From JANOGU01 sp964602115 (GTDB lineage: Bacteria; Pseudomonadota; Alphaproteobacteria; Rhodobacterales; Rhodobacteraceae): DNA of 9,891 nt. A program made the translations under genes and the position numbers. Shown one piece after another: positions 6,121 through 9,891 of this stretch. The stretch covers positions 1 through 9,891 of the forward strand of contig CAZRQN010000106.1 of assembly GCA_964602115.1 (NCBI GenBank), read 5' to 3'. Below the pieces are notes generated by a model. It worked only from the letters and a program-made list of their open reading frames with translations. It made no database searches and was not told the origin of the DNA. Position 1 is the stretch's first letter. Each line of letters opens with the position of its first letter.

Positions 6121-6888
6121 ATGGCCGAGAGCGTCACCATTGCCGATGCCGGCGGCATCCGCACCATCACCCTCAACCGCCCCGAGGTGATGAACGCCCT
6201 GAACCGCGACATGCGTGAGGGGATCACTTCGGGCCTGCGGGGAGCGGCTTCGGCGCGGGCGGTGGTCATCACCGGTGCCGGCCGCGCCTTTTGCTCGGGG
6301 CAGGATCTCGGAGGGGAAGGGATCGCCGGTTCCGAAGTCGCGCGCATCCTGCGGCAGGAATACGAGCCGATGCTGCGGGCGATCGTGGATTGCCCGGTGC
6401 CGGTGATCGCGGGAGTGAACGGTGTCGCCGCCGGGGCCGGGGCCAATCTCGCTCTCCTGTGCGACGTGGTGATCGCGGCGGAGAGCGCCCGCTTCGTCCA
6501 GGCCTTCACCCGGATCGGGCTGATCCCCGACGCCGGCGGTACCTGGGCGCTGCCGCGTCTTGTCGGCCGCGCGCGGGCGATCGGGGCGATGCTCTTCGCC
6601 GAGCCCGTCAGCGCCCGGCAGGCGGCCGACTGGGGGATGATCTGGGAGATGGCGCCGGACGCGGAATTCCCCGCGAGACTGGCCGCGCGGGCGGCGGCGC
6701 TGGCCGCCGGGCCGGCCTTGGCCTTGCGGGGGGTGAAGGCGGCGCTGGCGGCTTCGGCCGATAACGATCTGGCGGCGCAACTGGAGGTCGAGGCGGAGTG
6801 GCAGGGACGCTGCGGGCTTTCGGCCGATTTCGCCGAGGGGGTGGCGGCCTTCCGGGAGAAGCGGCCCCCCCGGTTTTCCGGCGTGTGA
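6121..6888 (+). CDS. Enoyl-CoA hydratase/isomerase family protein (crotonase), PaaG-like
   Basis: A 255-residue cytoplasmic crotonase. The oxyanion-hole segments are AFCSGQDLGG (57-66) and NGVAAGAGANLAL (100-112). The block RIGLIPDAGGTWALPRLVGR (131-150) carries Asp137, which matches the catalytic aspartate of PaaG, the epoxyphenylacetyl-CoA isomerase. The C-terminal SADFAEGVAAFREKRPPRFSG is also PaaG-like. The glutamates of classical enoyl-CoA hydratase are not both present, so isomerase chemistry is more likely than simple hydration. No other phenylacetate genes are nearby, so the substrate is open. The start at 6121 has a strong GGGAGGG 4 nt upstream; an in-frame ATG at 6061 would add a non-conserved tail. 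The gene lies 79 bp after ccmH on the same strand and may be cotranscribed. Confidence 0.85.
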   Translation: MAESVTIADAGGIRTITLNRPEVMNALNRDMREGITSGLRGAASARAVVITGAGRAFCSGQDLGGEGIAGSEVARILRQEYEPMLRAIVDCPVPVIAGVNGVAAGAGANLALLCDVVIAAESARFVQAFTRIGLIPDAGGTWALPRLVGRARAIGAMLFAEPVSARQAADWGMIWEMAPDAEFPARLAARAAALAAGPALALRGVKAALAASADNDLAAQLEVEAEWQGRCGLSADFAEGVAAFREKRPPRFSGV

Positions 6889-6931
6889 CGGCCGGAACCT
6901 CGTCTGCGAATTTTGAGCCTCGGCTGGGTTG

Positions 6932-6959
6932 CGTTAACCTTGGTTAACGATTCGTTAAC
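6932..6959. promoter_or_regulatory. Triple GTTAAC cluster with a CtrA-box-like site and GANTC
   Basis: GTTAAC occurs at 6933-6938, 6943-6948 and 6954-6959, spaced 10 and 11 bp apart. The last two make a perfect 17-bp palindrome (arms GTTAACGA and TCGTTAAC). They also fit the CtrA consensus TTAA-N7-TTAAC, at 6944-6959. The palindrome centre contains GATTC (6949-6953), a CcrM GANTC methylation motif. The first two hexamers make a second palindrome (CGTTAACC-tt-GGTTAACG, 6932-6949). The cluster ends 9 bp before the start codon of the Excalibur gene. Regulation by CtrA is inferred. Confidence 0.45.
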
Positions 6960-6968
6960 GAGGTTCGC

Positions 6969-7193
6969 ATGCGCGGTTTGTTCTCGGTTGCGCTCGCAAT
7001 GGCGGCCTCGCCGCTATGGGCGGAGGAATGCCATCCGAATTATGCGAATGTCTGCGTCCCCATCGCCTCGGATGTCGATTGTGCCGGCGGCTCCGGCGAC
7101 GGCCCCGCCTATGTCGCCGGGCCGGTCTATGTCGTGGGCCGCGATGTCTATCGGCTGGACCGCGACGGCGACGGCGTAGCCTGCGAGAGGTGA
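6969..7193 (+). CDS. Small secreted protein with an Excalibur calcium-binding motif
   Basis: A 74-residue protein with a signal peptide (about 1-18, MRGLFSVALAMAASPLWA) and a mature part of about 56 residues. The C-terminus has the Excalibur pattern LDRDGDGVACE (63-73), an EF-hand-like calcium loop followed by a cysteine. The stretch CHPNYANVCVP and DVDCA carries three more cysteines (21, 29, 38), as in the cysteine-rich modules found at the end of secreted nucleases. With Cys72 these may form two disulfides. No catalytic domain is present. The start at 6969 has GAGG at 6960-6963. The function is unknown; periplasmic or extracellular location and calcium binding are inferred from the motif. 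Confidence 0.8.
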   Translation: MRGLFSVALAMAASPLWAEECHPNYANVCVPIASDVDCAGGSGDGPAYVAGPVYVVGRDVYRLDRDGDGVACER

Positions 7194-7201
7194 GCGGCGG
7201 A

Positions 7202-7216
7202 CGCCGAGCTTCGGCG
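7202..7216 (+). terminator. Hairpin after the Excalibur gene
   Basis: CGCCGA-gct-TCGGCG forms a perfect six-pair stem 9 bp after the stop codon. It is not followed by a T-run, so it may serve as a weak terminator or mRNA 3' stabilizer. Confidence 0.3.
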
Positions 7217-7227
7217 GATAGGAGCGT

Positions 7228-7403
7228 CTGTCACCCCCGCGCAAGCGGGGGTCTCTTGCGGCCGGGCGACAGGAGACCCCCGCTTGCGCGNNNNNNNNNN
7301 NNNNNNNNNNNNNNNNNNNNNNNNNNNNNNNNNNNNNNNNNNNNNNNNNNNNNNNNNNNNNNNNNNNNNNNNNNNNNNNNNNNNNNNNNNCGCGGGGTGA
7401 CAG
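7228..7403. repeat. Inverted pair of REP-like palindromes, second copy broken by the gap
   Basis: Copy A (7228-7255) contains the perfect stem CCCCCGC-GCAA-GCGGGGG (7234-7251) between CTGTCA and TCTC. Copy B starts at 7273 in the opposite orientation (GAGACCCCCGCTTGCGCG to 7290), and its expected end GGGGTGACAG reappears right after the Ns (7394-7403). A pair of opposed GC-rich palindromes between convergent 3' ends is the typical layout of bacterial REP doublets. Copy number elsewhere in the genome cannot be seen here. Confidence 0.6.
7291..7390. other. Assembly gap (100 Ns)
   Basis: Exactly 100 undetermined bases, a conventional placeholder length, so the true size is unknown. No gene call crosses it: the Excalibur gene ends at 7193 and ilvH ends at 7423. 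The gap lies inside a palindromic repeat. Confidence 0.98.
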
Positions 7404-7422
7404 GTTCCGCAGGACGACGGGT

Positions 7423-7983
7423 TCACGCCCCGCGCGACAGCGCCGCCACGCCGGTGCGCGCCACTTCCTTCAGCCCCAGGGGGCGCAGCAGATCGGCGAA
7501 GGCGTCGATCTTCTCGGGGATGCCGGTCATTTCGAAGACGAAGCTTTCCAGCGTCGAATCCACCACCTTGGCGCGGAAAATCTCGGCCAGCCGCAGCGCC
7601 TCGATGCGCTGCTCGCCCTTGCCGAGGACCTTCACCAGCGCCAGTTCACGCTGCACGCAGGGGCCTTCGGCGGTGAGGTCGTGGACCTCGTGGACCGGAA
7701 CCATGCGCGACAGCTGCGCCTCGATCTGGTCGATCACCTGCGGCGTGCCGCGGGTGACGATGGTGATGCGCGAGCGGTGCCCGGTGTGGTCCACCTCCGC
7801 CACGGTCAGGCTGTCGATGTTGTAGCCGCGCCCCGAGAAGAGGCCGATGACCCGGGCCAGCACCCCGGGCTCGTTCTCGACGATCACCGCGAGCGTGTGG
7901 CTTTCCTCGGCATCCGCATGGGTGGCGCGCAGGTCATAGGCGGAGTGGCTCGTGGAGCCTTTCTTGATGTTCAGGGCGGACAT
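7423..7983 (-). CDS. ilvH: Acetolactate synthase small (regulatory) subunit
   Basis: A 186-residue regulatory subunit of acetolactate synthase (acetohydroxyacid synthase). It activates the catalytic subunit IlvI/IlvB and gives feedback inhibition by valine in branched-chain amino acid synthesis. The N-terminal ACT domain is at about 29-104, with HTLAVIVENEPGVLARVIGL (29-48) and GRGYNIDSLTV (51-61). The C-terminal domain has QRELALVKVL (111-120) and VVDSTLESFVFEMTG (140-154). An N-terminal extension of about 28 residues before the ACT domain is usual in alphaproteobacteria. The start is ATG 7983. Its AGGAAA ribosome-binding site overlaps the TAG stop of the nitrilase gene 13 bp upstream, suggesting translational coupling. 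Its partner ilvI is about 1.6 kb upstream, unusually separated by three genes. Confidence 0.95.
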   Translation of the reverse strand: MSALNIKKGSTSHSAYDLRATHADAEESHTLAVIVENEPGVLARVIGLFSGRGYNIDSLTVAEVDHTGHRSRITIVTRGTPQVIDQIEAQLSRMVPVHEVHDLTAEGPCVQRELALVKVLGKGEQRIEALRLAEIFRAKVVDSTLESFVFEMTGIPEKIDAFADLLRPLGLKEVARTGVAALSRGA

Positions 7984-7996
7984 GGGGTGAGGTTTC

Positions 7997-8947
7997 CTAT
8001 TCGGGACGGGAATCGACAAGCGTCACGGGTGCCCGTGCAGAGCGGTCCACCGTGAGCCGGTAGATGTCGGGGCGAGCATAATGACCGACCGCATCGAAGG
8101 TCCGGCGTGCGAGCCGGACCTGTTCGAGGTCGATATCGGCGGAGAGAAGGCCCTTCTGCCGGCGCATCGGGCCGGCGACGATCTGGCCGGTGGGCGAACA
8201 GATGATCCCGTTGCCCGGCTCCACCCAGTCGCCTTCGCCCGGGGCGATCTTGTCGCGGGCGGGATAGTCGGCGGGGATGTCGTGATCCTCCATCGTCGGG
8301 CCGACGCCGATGACCCAGGCCGAGCTTTCGCGGCCGATGTGCTGCATGGTGGCAAGCCAGGGCTCACCGCCGTCGGCGGTCGGCGCGCAGTAGATCTCGA
8401 CGTTCTGGGCATAGATCGCCGCGCGGGCGAGCGGCATGTAGTTCTCCCAGCACAAGAGGACCCCGACCCTTCCGACGGCGGTGTCCACGACGCGGACGCC
8501 CCGGCCGTCGCCGAAGCCCCAGACGGTGCGCTCGACATTGGTGGGCATGCATTTGCGGTGGACATTGAGGATCGTCCCGTCCGCGTCGATGGTGACGGCG
8601 GTGTTGTAGAGCGTGCCGGCGCTCATCTCCGAGGCCCGCTCGTTGATCCCGGCCACGACCACCATGCCATGGGCGCGGGCCGCCGCGCGCAGCGGGGCCA
8701 GGCCGTCGCGCGCCAGATCCACGGAATTGCGCCAGAGGCGGGCGTAGATGTCCTTGATCGCCGCCGAGTCCCGGGACGGGGCGAGGAACCAGGTGAATTC
8801 CGGATAGCCCGGGAACCAGGCCTCCGGAAAGACCAGCATCCCGATCCCCTCGGCCGCCGCCCGCGCCACGATGCCTTCGGCACGTTCAAGCGAGCCGGGA
8901 AGGTCCCAGAAGACGGGCGATTCCTGAACGGCGGCTATGCGGGGCAT
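7997..8947 (-). CDS. Nitrilase (carbon-nitrogen hydrolase family)
   Basis: A 316-residue member of the nitrilase superfamily, branch 1 type. The catalytic residues are Glu42 (FPEAWFPGYP), Lys132 (HRKCMPTNVERTVWG, with the structural Glu139) and Cys166 (LLCWENYMPLAR). The CWENxMPLAR motif and the length fit aliphatic or aromatic nitrilases, which convert a nitrile to the carboxylic acid plus ammonia, rather than amidases. Cyanide dihydratase or a nitrilase with another substrate cannot be excluded. The protein is soluble. The start at 8947 has AGGAG 6 nt upstream. It lies 41 bp after brnA and 13 bp before ilvH in the same direction, with no visible promoter in the brnA gap, so it may be read from the ilvI or brnT promoter. 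Its substrate in this context is unknown. Confidence 0.9.
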   Translation of the reverse strand: MPRIAAVQESPVFWDLPGSLERAEGIVARAAAEGIGMLVFPEAWFPGYPEFTWFLAPSRDSAAIKDIYARLWRNSVDLARDGLAPLRAAARAHGMVVVAGINERASEMSAGTLYNTAVTIDADGTILNVHRKCMPTNVERTVWGFGDGRGVRVVDTAVGRVGVLLCWENYMPLARAAIYAQNVEIYCAPTADGGEPWLATMQHIGRESSAWVIGVGPTMEDHDIPADYPARDKIAPGEGDWVEPGNGIICSPTGQIVAGPMRRQKGLLSADIDLEQVRLARRTFDAVGHYARPDIYRLTVDRSARAPVTLVDSRPE

Positions 8948-8988
8948 CGATTCTCCTCTGCAGGGACAGGCTCAGGCGGGCAAGGCTT

Positions 8989-9300
8989 CTACTTCACGGG
9001 CAGCGTGCGTTGGCGGCTGCGATGCTCGTCCAGTTTGTCGGCCAGCCACATCTTGATGAGCGCCTGCCTCGGGATGCCCCGGTGGGCCGCCTCGCGGTCG
9101 AGCGCCTGGACCATCCAGGTGGGGAAATCGACATTGACCCGCTTCGGCGCCAGGCCGGGACGGCTGGCGCTGTCCCAGTCGAGAAAGTCGTCGATCTCGT
9201 CGCTGCCTTCATCGAAGAGGCGGTCGAATTCCTCGACGGTGATGGTGCGTGAGCCGTCGCGGCTGACCATCACGCGGGCTTCAGCGGTCTGTCTGTTCAT
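8989..9300 (-). CDS. brnA: BrnA/CopG-type antitoxin
   Basis: A 103-residue protein, probably the antitoxin of a type II toxin-antitoxin pair. The C-terminal part (about 51-93) has the ribbon-helix-helix pattern APKRVNVDFPTWMVQALDRE, then RGIPRQALIKMWLADKL. The beta-strand VNVDFP starts it and two helices follow. It dimerizes and binds DNA in this family. The N-terminal part (18-47) has an acidic segment EEFDRLFDEGSDEIDDFLDW, likely used for toxin contact. The gene overlaps the 3' end of brnT by 20 bp, and GGTGAGG lies a few bases before its ATG. Toxin-first order is typical of brnTA. Such antitoxins usually repress their own operon; the candidate operator is at 9565-9582. Confidence 0.83.
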   Translation of the reverse strand: MNRQTAEARVMVSRDGSRTITVEEFDRLFDEGSDEIDDFLDWDSASRPGLAPKRVNVDFPTWMVQALDREAAHRGIPRQALIKMWLADKLDEHRSRQRTLPVK

Positions 9301-9556
9301 ATCGCCTCACCTCGTCCTTTCGTGCCCGACGGACGGAGATCAGCCGGACCCGTCTGCCGCGCCGCGTGAAGATCGCCGTCCAATGATCGTTGCCGAGCCG
9401 AGCAACCCGGCCGAACCGGACTTCGCCGCGCATGAATGGCCCGACTTCCAATCCCCGGGCGTCGCTCCACAACTCCTGCGCGGCGAAGAAGTCGATGCCG
9501 TGCTTGTCGCGGTTGGCGGCGCTCTTGGCCGGGTCGAACTCGAACTCCTGATCCAT
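9281..9556 (-). CDS. brnT: BrnT-type ribonuclease toxin
   Basis: A 91-residue protein of the BrnT family, RelE-fold ribonuclease toxins that stop translation by cleaving RNA. It shows the family's opening EFEFDPAKSAANRDKHGIDF (4-23), the strand WTAIFTRRG (59-67) and the C-terminal RVRLISVRRARKDEVRRY (69-86) with the conserved basic residues. ATG 9556 is preferred because BrnT proteins begin just before the FEFDPxKxxxN motif. The frame is open to a TTG at 9583, which would add nine residues and overlap the promoter-like sequence. No clear Shine-Dalgarno precedes 9556, so a short-leader or leaderless mRNA is possible. It starts 31 bp after the ilvI stop and overlaps brnA by 20 bp. Confidence 0.85.
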   Translation of the reverse strand: MDQEFEFDPAKSAANRDKHGIDFFAAQELWSDARGLEVGPFMRGEVRFGRVARLGNDHWTAIFTRRGRRVRLISVRRARKDEVRRYEQTDR

Positions 9557-9583
9557 TATTATGCTGAAACTATACTGTTTCAA
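9557..9583 (-). promoter_or_regulatory. AT-rich promoter/operator-like island before brnT
   Basis: In a GC-rich window this stretch is strikingly AT-rich. It holds an inverted repeat TGAAAC-N6-GTTTCA (9565-9582), a candidate site for the BrnA dimer. On the minus strand TATAGT (9574-9569) resembles a -10 box and would start transcription only a few bases before the brnT ATG, giving a very short leader; its -35 is weak. TTGAAA (9583-9578) with AATAAT 17 bp on is a second pair, but it would start inside brnT. Existence of a promoter is inferred. Confidence 0.45.
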
Positions 9584-9587
9584 CCCA

Positions 9588-9891
<304 letters not shown>

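Noticed and set aside
4291..6780. Minus-strand open frame of about 830 codons opposite ccmF, ccmH and the crotonase
   Set aside because: The composition is low-complexity Arg/Pro/Gly, with no recognizable domain, and the opposite strand has three clear genes.
7228..7403. CRISPR array at the repeat near the gap
   Set aside because: There are only two copies in opposite orientation without regular spacers, and no cas genes; a REP-like pair fits better.

Overview
The window is GC-rich chromosomal DNA of an alphaproteobacterium, most likely a Rhodobacteraceae member (Paracoccus/Rhodobacter type). This rests on the GyrA N-terminus, the alphaproteobacterial Usg protein, a CcmF/CcmH pair, a CtrA-box-like sequence and an intergenic repeat that I recall as typical of that family. 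It is a scaffold: 100 Ns mark an assembly gap at 7291-7390. All names come from motif and family recognition; no database search was possible.

Left part (1-2939). The 5' end of gyrA runs leftwards out of the window, with a good promoter and a hairpin over its ribosome-binding site. Divergent from it is the small gene usg (581-850). Convergent with usg is the two-gene operon arginase (rocF, 2016-2939) then ornithine cyclodeaminase (ocd, 965-1999). This is the short route arginine -> ornithine + urea, then ornithine -> proline + ammonia. An Lrp/AsnC regulator (3118-3549) is divergent from the operon. The intergenic region holds a strong dyad (3053-3075) that is the obvious candidate operator.

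Middle part (3616-7193, all plus strand). ccmF and ccmH overlap by ATGA and encode the haem-ligation part of the System I cytochrome c maturation machinery. The ccmI and ccmE genes that accompany them in the classical cycHJKL order are not in the window. A PaaG-like crotonase follows, then a small secreted Excalibur-domain protein. The latter is preceded by three phased GTTAAC hexamers that form a CtrA-type site (TTAA-N7-TTAAC) with a GANTC methylation motif in its centre.

Gap region (7194-7422). This holds a hairpin and an inverted pair of REP-like palindromes. The assembly gap interrupts the second copy, so the repeat probably caused the break.

Right part (7423-9891, all minus strand). The acetolactate synthase genes ilvI (3' end only, at the window edge) and ilvH are separated by three genes: a BrnT-type toxin, a BrnA-type antitoxin and a nitrilase. 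The order of transcription is ilvI - brnT - brnA - nitrilase - ilvH, with gaps of only 13-41 bp and overlapping brnT/brnA. An AT-rich promoter/operator-like island lies just after the ilvI stop codon.

I found no phage, transposon, CRISPR array or RNA gene. I see no convincing evidence of a wholly new system. The most unusual points are the toxin-antitoxin/nitrilase interruption of ilvI-ilvH, the CtrA/CcrM-like site, the Lrp dyad, and an odd residue in GyrA.
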